Source: Bacillus sp. AFS037270 (GTDB taxonomy: Bacteria; Bacillota; Bacilli; Bacillales_B; DSM-18226). From it: 64,000 nt of DNA. The stretch spans positions 1-64,000 of the forward strand of contig NZ_NUNF01000039.1 in the NCBI RefSeq assembly GCF_002585305.1, in the 5' to 3' direction. The translations under genes and the position numbers were made by a program. Numbering within the stretch: the stretch's first letter is position 1; each line of letters opens with the position of its first letter. Under the pieces are notes generated by a model. That model saw only the letters and a program-made list of their open reading frames with translations, was not told where the DNA came from and made no database searches. Shown one piece after another: positions 52,564-62,938 of the stretch.

Positions 52564-55500
52564 ATGAAAGAAAAATTATTACACATGAGAGATAAACTAA
52601 ACGATATTAGTCGGCGTAATCGTTCCATCCGCTTATTAAAGCTCTATAATAAGTGGAGTTTTGATTTAACCGAATTAGACACTCTCTCTAAGCTATCAAA
52701 GGAAAAATTAAGTCAGTCCATTGTTGAACAAATTGTAAAGCAATCAAAAAATGAAATTACCTTAGTAAAGCCAACGATTGAAAAAGAGACCTCAATGGCC
52801 ATTTCTAAAAAGTTGACTGATTTATATAGAAATATAAAAGGAATTGAGGATGAATCAGGGATTCATGATTTTTATTTAGGTTTCCCATTTCTATCTGGAA
52901 CTTTAACGGACGGGACGTTTTTCCAAGCTCCACTTTTTTTATACCCACTTAGACTTGAAAAGAATAATGTGAATTCACAAAAGTGGGTTTTAAAATTAGA
53001 GGAGGGAGAGCCTCAAATAAACCGTACGTTGTTCTTAGCCTTTAAAAAGCTAAACAACCTTACCTTCACTGAAGATTTTTACGATCAAGCAGCAGAGATA
53101 GCTGCTAACTTCAGCTTCGAGGAATGGATTTCATTTTTGAAAAAGTATGAAATGAATGTTTCCTTTGCGCCTAAAGGGTTAACAAAATTAAAAGAGTACA
53201 ATAAAGAAGAAGAACCGGCAGTTGGAAACTTGACCTTATTAGAAAACGCGATCATCGGAAATTTTCCACAGGGAGGATCCTCGTTAGTTAAAGATTACGA
53301 GGAGTTGATTTTGTTATCTGAAGAAAGTGACTTATCATTAGCGGGAGAATTAATCGAGCCGCAGGATATTGAATTTGATAGTGAGCTTGGTGACCAAGAA
53401 AGAAAAGTGGATACCCTTGAAGAGGTTGGGATTTTAAACCTCTTACAAGCAGATGGTTCACAAGAGGAAATATTAAAAGATGCTCGTTATAAAAAGGGAT
53501 TGGTGGTTCATGGACCGCCTGGTACAGGGAAGTCCCAAGTTATCGTTAATCTTATTACGGACGCATTGAAACAAGATAAGAAAATTTTGGTGGTTTGTCA
53601 AAAGCGTGCTGCCTTAGACGTAGTTTACCAGCGTTTGGATGGATTGGGATTAAGTAATCACGTTGCCCTTGTACACGATGAAAAGAATGATAGAAAAAAA
53701 CTATATGCTAAAGTGGGAGCAGTTCTCGAGCAAAATCAAGTATCGTTTGAAAATGCCCTAAACCAATTAACATCCACTTCCAATAAACTGTCATCTCAAG
53801 AGAATTTATTAAATAGCATCGCTCAAGCACTATACAGTTACCAAGACTTTGGTCTGAGATTATATGATTTATATGGCTTAGCAAAGGCTGTAGAGGATAC
53901 CACGCAAATTATTGAACTAAATGAGGTATTGCAATCCTTAAATAAAGATTTGTTAGTGGACATATCTGAAAAAGTTTATACTTTTGCAGAATGGTATGAA
54001 CGTTTTGGGGACGATGATTTTCCACTTAAAGACCGGAAAACTTTCGCCAATTTTAATATGAAAGAGAAACTTGAAGTCATTGAATTGTTGAATGATGTGA
54101 TTGAAAAGGCGAGAAAAGCAGTTGAATACATTGATACCCTAGATCATGAGAAAATAACGCCTGGGTACACTTGGTTAATTGAGAATAAATTAGATAAGAT
54201 TTATCCCGATCTAGAAGACGGAAACAAAAGGACATTACAAGGATTACGTTTGTGGTGGTGGACCTCGGTTTCAGGTAAGAATATTATCGAAGAATTGCTT
54301 GAAGGCGAAAAATTTAAAGGGACAAGTTCTTCCGAATGGCTCAAAATTAAGAAGTCTTTGATAATTATGCATCAGCTAGGTAAAGTGACGAAAACCATGT
54401 CAGAAGAAATAGAAAAGCTCAAAAAATATCTAAATGATTCAAAGGTAAATGACCTAAAAGCGAGAGTATCAGAAGGTGATATCCCTCTGAGTGAGTTAGA
54501 TAAGATGAAAGAGTACATCCATCGAGATTTTGAAGAGTTGCAGCAGATGGATGTATATTGGAATAACTGTTCTGACATTGAGAAGAAAGTCATTCTTCTT
54601 TTACAAAAGAAAACGAATAAAAATGAATCGACTCTTTCTGATTATTGGGTCGAGCTGTTTAAAAATTCATCGTATGTTCATTGGATTGATCAAGTTGAAA
54701 AGAAACACCCGGAAGTCCAAAAGGTATCTACCAATGAATTTTCAAGAATTAGGGATTCCTTTGCAAACCTTATTGAGGATAAAAGAAAACTAGGTGGTGA
54801 ATTCCTTATTCATACCCTGACGAAGAAGGTTGAATCAGTTCAAACTTCCGATTCAAGAAATATAAGAGAACTAAAACATCAGGTCGGAAAAAAGAGGCAG
54901 GTTTGGCCGTTACGAAGATTAGTAAATAAATTTGCAGGGAATGGTCTTGTCGATATTATGCCTGTATGGCTTGCTTCGCCAGAAATTGTTTCATCCATTT
55001 TTCCATTAAAAGAGGGAATATTTGATTTAGTCATTTTTGATGAAGCATCCCAATGTACTGTTGAAAGTGGAATCCCTGCGGTCTATCGGGCAAAGCAAGT
55101 GGTTATTGCTGGTGATGAAAAACAGCTGCCTCCATTTAATATGTTTCAATCCTCTTTTGTTAACGAGGATGATGAAGAAGAAGAATACGATACGGACGAT
55201 TCCGTTAGTTTATTAAATCTGTCAAAGAGAAGATTCCCAGAAAAACTTCTTCAATGGCATTATCGTTCTAAATATGAGGAACTTATTAATTACTCTAATC
55301 ATGCTTTCTATAATGGTCATGTCCAAATTGCACCGAATGTGATTCCGTTTAAGAATCCACCAGCAATAAAATGGAAAAAGGTCGAAGGAAGATGGTTAAA
55401 TCAATCAAATGAAGTGGAAGCCATTGAGGTAGTCAATATACTAAAAGATATTCTAATAAATCAGCCGGGCAAAACAATTGGAATTATTACCTTCAATTCC

Positions 55501-56322
55501 AAACAACAAGCAAAAATTCAGGATTTCATAGATAAAAGGTTAAATGAGGATGAGCAGTTCAGCGCTGTTTACAACCAAATGTTAACAAAAGATCTTGATG
55601 AAAGAGTCTTTATTAAAAATATTGAAAATGTCCAAGGGGACGAAAGGGACATAATCCTTTTCTCCATTGGATATGCCAAAAATGAGGAAGGCAAGGTCTA
55701 TAACCGATTTGGGATGCTAAACCAAAAAGGTGGAGAAAATCGTCTTAATGTTGCAGTTACGCGGGCAAAAGAAGGAATTACGGTTGTTTCAAGTATTGAA
55801 CCAGAAGAGCTGAACGTTGCCAATACTGCTCAGATGGGTCCTAAATTACTGAAAGCCTATTTAAAATACGTAAGGGCTGTATCCTATTCGCAACTGGATC
55901 AAATTAAGGCGGTTATACAAGAGGTAAATGAAAGTGTAAGTACTCATGTTCAGGCTAGAGAACTGCACTTTGATTCCCCGTTTGAAGAACAAGTTTATAG
56001 GCAGCTAAGAAATCTTGGTTATGAGGTTGCTACTCAAGTGGGTATGTCGGGGTACCGTATTGATTTGGCGATTGTTCATCCACAGGATTCATCCAGATAT
56101 ATCCTAGGAATTGAATGTGATGGAGCTATGTATCATAGTTCAGCGAATGCAAAGGAAAGAGACGTATACCGTCAAAAGTTCCTTGAAAGCCGGGGATGGA
56201 CAATTGATCGAATCTGGAGCCGAAATTGGTGGAAGAATTCTTCCTCGGAGATTGAGAGAATTGACCAGAAAGTAAAAGAATTGTTGAGAGTTGAAGGTGT
56301 TCGGGAGAAAGTTGTAAAGTAA
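52564..56322 (+). CDS. DUF4011 SF1 helicase with C-terminal Vsr-like nuclease (candidate phage defence)
   Basis: A 1252-residue protein. N-terminus: DUF4011-type MRDKLNDISRRNRSIRLLKL. SF1 helicase motifs: Walker A HGPPGTGKSQVIVNL (about 316), motif II FDLVIFDEASQ (about 822), III AGDEKQLPP, V ENVQGDERDIILFS, VI RLNVAVTRAKEG (about 1060). Between I and II lies a long helical insert (about 380-780). C-terminus (about 1135-1240): REase_MTES_1575/Vsr-like nuclease with FEEQVYRQLRNLGYEV, RIDLAIVHP, GIECDGAMYHSS and ERDVYRQKFLESRGW. DUF4011-helicase-Vsr fusions have been reported as stand-alone antiphage genes (hhe). The gene is single, with its own terminator. Confidence 0.85.
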   Translation: MKEKLLHMRDKLNDISRRNRSIRLLKLYNKWSFDLTELDTLSKLSKEKLSQSIVEQIVKQSKNEITLVKPTIEKETSMAISKKLTDLYRNIKGIEDESGIHDFYLGFPFLSGTLTDGTFFQAPLFLYPLRLEKNNVNSQKWVLKLEEGEPQINRTLFLAFKKLNNLTFTEDFYDQAAEIAANFSFEEWISFLKKYEMNVSFAPKGLTKLKEYNKEEEPAVGNLTLLENAIIGNFPQGGSSLVKDYEELILLSEESDLSLAGELIEPQDIEFDSELGDQERKVDTLEEVGILNLLQADGSQEEILKDARYKKGLVVHGPPGTGKSQVIVNLITDALKQDKKILVVCQKRAALDVVYQRLDGLGLSNHVALVHDEKNDRKKLYAKVGAVLEQNQVSFENALNQLTSTSNKLSSQENLLNSIAQALYSYQDFGLRLYDLYGLAKAVEDTTQIIELNEVLQSLNKDLLVDISEKVYTFAEWYERFGDDDFPLKDRKTFANFNMKEKLEVIELLNDVIEKARKAVEYIDTLDHEKITPGYTWLIENKLDKIYPDLEDGNKRTLQGLRLWWWTSVSGKNIIEELLEGEKFKGTSSSEWLKIKKSLIIMHQLGKVTKTMSEEIEKLKKYLNDSKVNDLKARVSEGDIPLSELDKMKEYIHRDFEELQQMDVYWNNCSDIEKKVILLLQKKTNKNESTLSDYWVELFKNSSYVHWIDQVEKKHPEVQKVSTNEFSRIRDSFANLIEDKRKLGGEFLIHTLTKKVESVQTSDSRNIRELKHQVGKKRQVWPLRRLVNKFAGNGLVDIMPVWLASPEIVSSIFPLKEGIFDLVIFDEASQCTVESGIPAVYRAKQVVIAGDEKQLPPFNMFQSSFVNEDDEEEEYDTDDSVSLLNLSKRRFPEKLLQWHYRSKYEELINYSNHAFYNGHVQIAPNVIPFKNPPAIKWKKVEGRWLNQSNEVEAIEVVNILKDILINQPGKTIGIITFNSKQQAKIQDFIDKRLNEDEQFSAVYNQMLTKDLDERVFIKNIENVQGDERDIILFSIGYAKNEEGKVYNRFGMLNQKGGENRLNVAVTRAKEGITVVSSIEPEELNVANTAQMGPKLLKAYLKYVRAVSYSQLDQIKAVIQEVNESVSTHVQARELHFDSPFEEQVYRQLRNLGYEVATQVGMSGYRIDLAIVHPQDSSRYILGIECDGAMYHSSANAKERDVYRQKFLESRGWTIDRIWSRNWWKNSSSEIERIDQKVKELLRVEGVREKVVK

Positions 56323-56336
56323 AATAGTAAATCAAG

Positions 56337-56386
56337 AGAGTGCAAAGTAATTTTCTTATACAGGAAATCATTTTGTGCTTTTTTTG
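56337..56386 (+). terminator. Terminator of the helicase gene
   Basis: GTGCAAA pairs with TTTTGTGC through an imperfect stem, followed by seven T. Between 56387 and 56792 a second hairpin, TTCCCC...GGGGAA (about 56502-56528), and AT-rich promoter sequence are visible, but no gene. Confidence 0.65.
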
Positions 56387-56792
56387 TTAAAGGCCACAAG
56401 TCAAAGAGGAAATGAAGATTTAGGTTTGTGTTTGAATTTTTGACCAGTTTAGCAAGTTTTAAGCGGTATGTAGAGGATTTATCCAGAAGATAAAAATTCG
56501 TTCCCCAGACTAATCGAATGGGGAAACTTGTTCTTTATTAATAATATAATTAGAATATTAAAATAATAAACGCAATTCACTCTAAAAAATTAAATTTCTA
56601 ATAAAATATGTTTTTTACCCTATTGTCGGGTTACTATTAAAATACTCCTAGGGTATAAAAATTTTTGTATTTTATTAAATTGATAGAATTATTATACAAA
56701 AAATACTTTTTCCTGTTTGATATCTGTGGTATATTAAAAAAGTATTGTTTTTATTATATTAAAAATAATCTAAAAAGTAGGGGTGTTATTTG

Positions 56793-57563
56793 ATGAGAAA
56801 ATTTGGTTTATTTAGTTTATTTTTAATTCTGACTGTCTTTATCGCAGCGTGCGGTAGCCAGGAAACATCAGGAGAGAAAACGAATAGTGAAAAGGTATAT
56901 AAAGTCGGCGTGGACACGACTTACCCTCCATTTGAATATAAGGATGGAAATGAATATAAGGGTATTGATATTGATTTGATTAATGCCATTGCGAAAAATC
57001 AGGGCTTTAAAATTGAACTTAATCCTATGGACTTCGGTGGTATTATTCCAGCCATGCAAGCCAATCAACTTGACGTAGCTATTGCAGGGATGAGTATTAC
57101 AGATGAAAGAAAAAAGGTAGTAGATTTCTCAACTCCGTATTTTGATGCAGGGTTAACAGTTGTTGTTAAAAAAGATAATTCAACTATTAAATCAGTTAAA
57201 GATCTTAAAGGAAAAACAGTTGCTGTAAAAAAAGGAACAACGGGTGCTGAATATGCACAAGCTAATGCATCGAAACTAGGAATTAATGTCGTTCAGTTTA
57301 ATGATAGTCCAGCAATGTTCCAGGAAGTTTCTAATGGAAATGCAGATGCACTTATTGAAGACTACCCTGTTATCTCTTACGCTATTGCCCAAAAGGACCT
57401 TGGTTTGAAAATTGTCGGTGACCGCTTAAATGGAGATCAATATGGAATTGCTGTTTTGAAAGGGCAAAACAAGGACTTAATTGAAAAAATTAATAAAGGT
57501 CTTGCTGAACTCAAAAAAGATGGAACATATGATAAAATTGTAAAAACTTATCTTGGTGAATAA
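56793..57563 (+). CDS. Polar amino-acid ABC transporter substrate-binding lipoprotein
   Basis: A 256-residue family-3 binding protein. Signal segment [12 protein letters not shown] with lipobox Cys near residue 20; mature protein with [20 protein letters not shown], then [13 protein letters not shown], the hinge [20 protein letters not shown] and [12 protein letters not shown]. The Arg/Asp carboxylate clamp fits Gln, Arg or a related amino acid. ATG 56793 follows AGGGGTG; a TTG one codon earlier is less likely. First gene of a three-gene importer. Confidence 0.85.
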   Translation: MRKFGLFSLFLILTVFIAACGSQETSGEKTNSEKVYKVGVDTTYPPFEYKDGNEYKGIDIDLINAIAKNQGFKIELNPMDFGGIIPAMQANQLDVAIAGMSITDERKKVVDFSTPYFDAGLTVVVKKDNSTIKSVKDLKGKTVAVKKGTTGAEYAQANASKLGINVVQFNDSPAMFQEVSNGNADALIEDYPVISYAIAQKDLGLKIVGDRLNGDQYGIAVLKGQNKDLIEKINKGLAELKKDGTYDKIVKTYLGE

Positions 57564-57574
57564 ATACTGATTGG

Positions 57575-57600
57575 GCGCGCATAAAGCGCGCTTTCTTTTT
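57575..57600 (+). terminator. Intercistronic GC hairpin between binding protein and permease
   Basis: GCGCGC-ATAAA-GCGCGC followed by TTTCTTTTT lies directly after the lipoprotein stop and overlaps the leader of the permease. It is a leaky terminator or 3' stabiliser that would give more binding protein than permease. Confidence 0.75.
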
Positions 57601-57616
57601 GAAAGGGGATGAAACA

Positions 57617-58261
57617 GTGGATATAATTGTTGCAGCTTTACCAATATTACTAAAAGGATTACAAGTCACACTTTATATATTTGTTATTGCTATTATTCTA
57701 GGTTTTTTAATTGGTTTAGTGATGGCCTTGTTACGGCTCGCACCTCTTAAAATTTTGAATTGGATTGCAAAGGTGTATGTTGATGCGATTCGAGGAACTC
57801 CATTTATTGTACAATTGTTTTTTATATATTTTGGAGTGAATTCGCTGCATTTGATTTCCTTAAACAGTACAACAGCGGGTATTATCACTGTTGCGATTAA
57901 TGCGGGGGCATATTTTGCAGAAATTATCAGAGCCGGAATTCAATCAATTGATAAAGGACAAACAGAAGCCGCTAGATCGATTGGTTTTACAGGAGCACAA
58001 ACAATGCGTTACGTGGTCCTGCCTCAGGCTTTTAGAAGAATGCTTCCTACGATTACGAACCAATCCATTATTAGTTTAAAAGACACTTCGCTGTTATCCG
58101 TTATCGGTATTGCAGATTTAACACAGCAGGGTCAAATTCAGGCTTCAGCAACTTTTGAAGCATTTAAGATTTGGCTGGCTGTAGGTGTCATTTATTTTAT
58201 CATTATTTATTTGTTAACCCTTCTTGCTAATTTTGTTGAAAGGAGGATTCAGGTTCGATGA
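57617..58261 (+). CDS. Polar amino-acid ABC transporter permease (GlnP-like)
   Basis: A 214-residue permease with five hydrophobic segments, [18 protein letters not shown] in helix 3 and the EAA loop [24 protein letters not shown] 57617 follows AAAGGGGAT. As the only permease of the operon it should form a homodimer, unlike the TcyLM pair at 11-13 kb. It overlaps the ATPase gene by four bases. Confidence 0.85.
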   Translation: MDIIVAALPILLKGLQVTLYIFVIAIILGFLIGLVMALLRLAPLKILNWIAKVYVDAIRGTPFIVQLFFIYFGVNSLHLISLNSTTAGIITVAINAGAYFAEIIRAGIQSIDKGQTEAARSIGFTGAQTMRYVVLPQAFRRMLPTITNQSIISLKDTSLLSVIGIADLTQQGQIQASATFEAFKIWLAVGVIYFIIIYLLTLLANFVERRIQVR

Positions 58262-58986
58262 GCATTATAACAGTAAAAAACTTAAGCAAATCATTTGGGA
58301 AACTAGAGGTTTTAAAAGATATTAACGCTGAAGTGCAAGAAAAAGAAGTAATATGTGTAATAGGCCCTTCTGGATCAGGAAAGAGTACATTCCTTAGGTG
58401 CCTAAATCGCCTGGAAGAAATCTCAGGTGGTGAGGTAGTGATTAACGGACATAATATAACGGACCCAAAAATTAATATCAACAAAGTTAGACAAGATGTT
58501 GGAATGGTATTTCAACAATTTAATCTATTCCCTCATAAAACCGTTTTAGAAAATATCACTTTAGGTCCTATTAAAATTCTTTCTATTAGTAAAGAGGCGG
58601 CTGAAAAAATGGCCCTTGAGTTACTTGATAAGGTAGGACTGAAAGAAAAAGCTAGCAGTTATCCGGGAGAATTATCTGGTGGACAGAAACAGCGGGTTGC
58701 TATAGCAAGGGCCTTGGCTATGAATCCTAAAATCATGCTGTTTGACGAACCGACTTCTGCACTTGACCCGGAAATGGTCGGTGATGTATTAGAGGTTATG
58801 AAGCAGCTTGCTAAAGAAGGAATGACAATGGTCGTTGTTACACATGAAATGGGATTTGCTCGGGAAGTTGGCGATCGTGTTATTTTCATGGATGGAGGGT
58901 ATATTGTAGAAGAAAATGAACCGAATCAGTTATTCGGAAGCCCTCAGCATGAGAGAACAAAGGCTTTCTTAAGTAAGGTGCTATAA
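58258..58986 (+). CDS. Polar amino-acid ABC transporter ATPase (GlnQ-like)
   Basis: A 242-residue ATPase with Walker [11 protein letters not shown]-loop [16 protein letters not shown], signature LSGGQKQR, Walker [14 protein letters not shown] and [12 protein letters not shown], the classic GlnQ/HisP set. The ATGA overlap couples it to the permease. It drives uptake of the amino acid bound by the upstream lipoprotein. Confidence 0.88.
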   Translation: MSIITVKNLSKSFGKLEVLKDINAEVQEKEVICVIGPSGSGKSTFLRCLNRLEEISGGEVVINGHNITDPKININKVRQDVGMVFQQFNLFPHKTVLENITLGPIKILSISKEAAEKMALELLDKVGLKEKASSYPGELSGGQKQRVAIARALAMNPKIMLFDEPTSALDPEMVGDVLEVMKQLAKEGMTMVVVTHEMGFAREVGDRVIFMDGGYIVEENEPNQLFGSPQHERTKAFLSKVL

Positions 58987-59119
58987 ACAGTTCCTAACCT
59001 CTTAAAAAGATGATCTCGCAATTACAATACGGACATGTGGTGTGAGGAGACACTAAAATGGTGTCCTAAGATATATTTAGGAAAAGTCAACCTGATTCCT
59101 TGAAAGTCGGGCTGACGTT

Positions 59120-59168
59120 AAGAGCGCAAAGTAACAACCTTAAATGGTCATTACTTTGCGCTCTTATT
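59120..59168 (+). terminator. Terminator of the amino-acid importer operon
   Basis: A 15-base perfect stem, AAGAGCGCAAAGTAA with TTACTTTGCGCTCTT, followed by T-rich sequence. From 59169 to 59530 there is only AT-rich intergenic DNA. Confidence 0.85.
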
Positions 59169-59530
59169 TTGATTTTGATTCTGGTATTTTCCTTAAAAGA
59201 GGGAATTTCATTTTATAACAGAGAATTGAACATTTTGTTTTTATTTTGATTGACAATGGCAAGAGTCTGTGAGAATATAATTTCATGAATTCGTTTTCAA
59301 TATTTAGAAAATTCGCTCTAAAAAGAAATTGAGCAGCTTCTGTCCCCCCACATTCAATCTTAATTGTGGAAATAATGATTTCTAATTTTTTTGGTGTTAA
59401 GAATTGAGGAAATTGTAACAGTATAGGAATAATAAAATTTATGTTAGATTATCTTACCTGTTACTAGTTTTCTATTTTACATTAGGATATTCTTTACATA
59501 GAGTAATTGAATATTTTTACGGTTGATTGT

Positions 59531-59745
59531 ATTGGGAGAGAGTGACGAATGTCGCCGCCGAAGGAGCAAATTCCATAAAATCCTTGGAATAAATCTCTCA
59601 GGTAAAGAGAACCATTACATGACGTAACTCTGGAGAGTGCATATTTCTTAATATGCCACCAAAGGGGATCTGCTTTTTTGCAGGATAAACTTTCAGGTAA
59701 AAGGACAGAGAAGGTAGAAACATTACCTTCTTCTGTCCTTTTTTT
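59531..59745 (+). promoter_or_regulatory. Tandem glycine riboswitch with terminator
   Basis: First aptamer about 59531-59613: GGGAGAG at the start, CGCCGAAGGAGCAA core, and TCTCTCAGGTAAAGAGAAC closing. Second aptamer about 59614-59710: CTGGAGAG, CCACCAAAGGGGAT core, TTTCAGGTAAAAGGACAGAG. These are the GAAGG(A/G)GCAA and CAGG-AAA-GGACAGA boxes of the glycine class. An expression platform follows: GGACAGAGAAGGT (59703-59715) pairs with ACCTTCTTCTGTCC (59725-59738), then seven T, and overlaps the end of aptamer 2, so glycine binding should prevent termination. The controlled gene is the M20 hydrolase at 59850. Confidence 0.9.
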
Positions 59746-59849
59746 GTTGCCAAAGGGTTGTCCTGTAATTAATAAACCCAACATCAGCATAAAAAGTGAC
59801 ACATTTCTTTAATGCTGATAGGAAAATAATTATTTAGGAGGAGTAAAAT

Positions 59850-61280
59850 TTGAGTAAGGAAACATTGTTAGATTGGATTAGTAAAAATGAAGAAAGATTT
59901 ACAGATGTTGCGCAAAAAATCTGGGAAAATCCACAGGTTGGCTATCAAGAGATCTTCGCATCTCAATTACAAAAAAGGATTTTAAAGGAAGCGGGCTTTA
60001 CGATAAAATCGAATATTGGAGGAATACCAACAGCTTTTATTGCAGAATATGGATCAAATAGACCAGTAATTGGTATTCTGGGTGAATTTGATGCACTGCC
60101 AGGCTTGTCACAACAAATAAGTTCTGAACGTAACCCAGTAGTCCAGAATGGACCTGGTCATGGCTGCGGACACAATTTATTAGGAACGGCAGGAGTGGAA
60201 GCTGTGATGGCTCTTAAGGAGCAAATGGATGAAGAAATGCTGCCTGGAACGATACGATATTATGGTTGTCCAGCTGAAGAACTACTCTCCGGGAAAACGT
60301 TTATGGCTCGCGTTGGGGTATTTGATGATTTGGATTGCTCGCTGACATGGCATCCGGGAACGAACAATGTGACGGCGAATTTCAGTATGCAGGCATTAAC
60401 GGCGATTGAATTTTTCTTTTCTGGTCGAACTTCCCATGCTGGAGCAGCTCCACATCTTGGACGCAGTGCTTTAGATGCTGTCGAGTTAATGAATGTAGGT
60501 GCCAACTATTTACGTGAACATGTACCAGATGGTTCTCGGATCCATTATCAGATTACAAACGGGGGCATGGCTCCTAATATAGTGCCTGATGCTGCAAGTG
60601 TTTATTATTTCTTACGCGGTGAGAATCGTGAGCAGGTGGATGAATTAACGGAGAGATTAATAAAAGTGGCGCAGGGAGCGACTTTAATGACCGAGACTTC
60701 CGTAAAATGGGAAATCAAATCTGGTTGCTACGATACATTGCCAAATGAAACTCTAAATGATCTCATGTATCAGCAAGCTGAATCAATTGGCTCAATCGTC
60801 TATACGCAAGAAGAAGAGGCATTTGCTCAAGAGCTCTGCCAAAAAGTTGATCCATCTGTGTTGGCCGCTGCTAAACACCAAGCCATTGGTGCAGATGATA
60901 AAATACTTGATCCTGGATTTTATAATGATAAGAAGGATTTTGGTAAAACCATGGGTGGATCATCGGACATAGGAGATGTCTCATGGATTACACCGCTCGG
61001 ACAAGTTATGACAACGTGCGCACCTCTAGGAGTCCAGCTCCATACATGGCAGGCAACAGCTTCTTTTGGATCATCCATTGGCATGAAAGGAATGCATTAT
61101 GCAGCTAAACTAATGGCATCTTCTGCTTACGAATTATTACTGAATAAAGATGGTATTCTTGAAAAAGCAAAAGCAGAATTTACAGCTAGTACTAAAGGTG
61201 AGGCTTACAAGCCAGGTATTCCGGATAAGATTAAACCACCTGTGAAACATAGTGAGCTTTTTTCAGTGACAGTAATATAA
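59850..61280 (+). CDS. M20 family amidohydrolase (AbgB-like)
   Basis: A 476-residue M20D enzyme of the p-aminobenzoyl-glutamate hydrolase B type. The metal site is in GHGCGHNLLGTAG (about 108-120), YGCPAEELLSGK provides the catalytic Glu pair, HPGTNN and SGRTSHAGAAPHLGRS open the dimerisation domain, and GSSDIGDVSW closes the site. The TTG start follows AGGAGGAG. It sits behind a glycine-sensing riboswitch, so the natural substrate may release glycine or be a glycine conjugate such as an N-acyl-glycine or Gly dipeptide (inference). An MFS carrier follows. Confidence 0.85.
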   Translation: MSKETLLDWISKNEERFTDVAQKIWENPQVGYQEIFASQLQKRILKEAGFTIKSNIGGIPTAFIAEYGSNRPVIGILGEFDALPGLSQQISSERNPVVQNGPGHGCGHNLLGTAGVEAVMALKEQMDEEMLPGTIRYYGCPAEELLSGKTFMARVGVFDDLDCSLTWHPGTNNVTANFSMQALTAIEFFFSGRTSHAGAAPHLGRSALDAVELMNVGANYLREHVPDGSRIHYQITNGGMAPNIVPDAASVYYFLRGENREQVDELTERLIKVAQGATLMTETSVKWEIKSGCYDTLPNETLNDLMYQQAESIGSIVYTQEEEAFAQELCQKVDPSVLAAAKHQAIGADDKILDPGFYNDKKDFGKTMGGSSDIGDVSWITPLGQVMTTCAPLGVQLHTWQATASFGSSIGMKGMHYAAKLMASSAYELLLNKDGILEKAKAEFTASTKGEAYKPGIPDKIKPPVKHSELFSVTVI

Positions 61281-61518
61281 GATTGAATTATCACTATAAT
61301 ATAAACATTAATTGTAACAGAATTATTAAACAATGTAATTTACATGTAAAGGAACTCTATTAAAAATAAATGATGATTTCAAGGTATAAGGGGTAGGTAG
61401 AATGGCATGGAAAAAATAATGATTCCAATACAACGACCCATTCTACCTAAAATATCTTGGACATCTAGTATATCGAGTAAATGTATAGTAGAAGAGTTAT
61501 GAAAAGGAGCGTGTTGTA

Positions 61519-62757
61519 ATGGTTGAAAAAAATAGGGCCTCGAATAGCAAGATAATATTGTCAGTTCTCTTTTTTGGCTGGATCGTATCGTACATTGATC
61601 GAACAGTTATAAGTCTTTCACTTGTGCAAATTAGCGAAGATTTATCGCTTGATGCGTCAAAATTGGGAATAATTCTAAGTGCCTTTTTTATGGGTTATGC
61701 TTTGATGCAAATTCCGGGTGGATGGCTTGCAGATCGCTTCGGATCAAGGAGGGTTATCACAACTGCTATTTTATTCTGGTCCATATTTACAGCACTTACT
61801 GGCATAGCCTGGTCACTAACCTCGTTAATTCTGATTCGCTTCCTTTTTGGAATTGGGGAAGGAGGATATCCTTCGGCTAGCACCAAAGCCATATCTGATT
61901 ATTTTCCGGTTGCTAAAAGGACGAAAGCTCAATCAACCATGATGTCTTCAAATGCGCTGGGTGGTGCACTTGCCCCTATTATTTGTGCTCCTTTACTAGC
62001 TTTGTTGGGGTGGCGTCATGTATTTTGGGTTGTATCACTTCTTGGTATTATTGTAGTTGTCTGTTTCCTTCTAGCTACTAGAACTAAAGGTGAATACACT
62101 GGTTCGGATACCGCGCATAAGCCTAATAAAGAAGAATATAAACAGCTTCTTCGAAATTCCTATTTGTGGAAGGTTCTATTTGTTTTCTTCTTTATTAATA
62201 TTACAAACTGGGGTCTCTCTTCATGGATGCCTACCTACTTAATGCAGGTTCTGGGAATTGATCTCAAATCAGTAGGACTTATCAGCGCCATACCTAGCTT
62301 GTTCATGGCAGTAGGAATGGTGATTAGTGGAAGAATCATCAATAAGTTTGGTTCTTATGCCAAGTATGGAGTCATCGTTGGGATTTTTATAATGGGAGTA
62401 TTTCTTTATCTGATGACGCTAGCTACTAGTATTAGCCAGGTGATTATCTATCAGTGTATTACTTTTATTTTTACTTCTTTTATCATGAGCTTTATCTTCA
62501 CGCTGCCCCACCGTGTTATGGAACAGAAGGTAGTAGGTACTGCCTTTGGTATCATAAATTTCGGAGGTCAAGCAGCAGGTATCTTTTCCCCGATGATCAT
62601 GGGAGCTCTGATTGCTTCGTCAGGAGGATCTTACAAAAGTGCATTCTTATTCTTAACCATTTGCTGCTTAATCGCAGGAGTCATTGCATTTTCACTGCCG
62701 TCCAGTAAAAATAACCCTAAAGTAACTGAGCAACCAACGGTAAATACAGTAAGTTAA
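61519..62757 (+). CDS. MFS transporter, anion:cation symporter (ACS) family
   Basis: A 412-residue carrier with twelve hydrophobic segments. VSYIDRTVISLSLVQISEDL and ALMQIPGGWLADRFGSRRV carry the ACS-family hallmarks (YxDRxxI; the loop 2-3 GGWLADRFGSR), and GIGEGGYPSAST is the segment-5 motif. ACS members import organic anions such as hexuronates, phthalate or dipeptide-like acids. The ATG follows AAAGGAGCG. It lies 238 bases after the M20 gene without an obvious terminator, so it is probably part of the glycine-controlled unit and imports the enzyme's substrate (inference). Confidence 0.85.
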   Translation: MVEKNRASNSKIILSVLFFGWIVSYIDRTVISLSLVQISEDLSLDASKLGIILSAFFMGYALMQIPGGWLADRFGSRRVITTAILFWSIFTALTGIAWSLTSLILIRFLFGIGEGGYPSASTKAISDYFPVAKRTKAQSTMMSSNALGGALAPIICAPLLALLGWRHVFWVVSLLGIIVVVCFLLATRTKGEYTGSDTAHKPNKEEYKQLLRNSYLWKVLFVFFFINITNWGLSSWMPTYLMQVLGIDLKSVGLISAIPSLFMAVGMVISGRIINKFGSYAKYGVIVGIFIMGVFLYLMTLATSISQVIIYQCITFIFTSFIMSFIFTLPHRVMEQKVVGTAFGIINFGGQAAGIFSPMIMGALIASSGGSYKSAFLFLTICCLIAGVIAFSLPSSKNNPKVTEQPTVNTVS

Positions 62758-62938
62758 GAGCCAAAAAAAACCATTAAAACGTGGGAATTTTGGGAAAATT
62801 AATTGATTTGAGCATTAAAAGTGTGAAAGTAGGTTAATTACTAATAAGAAATAAATTTTATTATGTTAAAAAGTTATTAAATAAAAGATTTGTCTGTTAT
62901 GAATTTTTTGATTATTCTGATTAGAAATTAAATATCGT

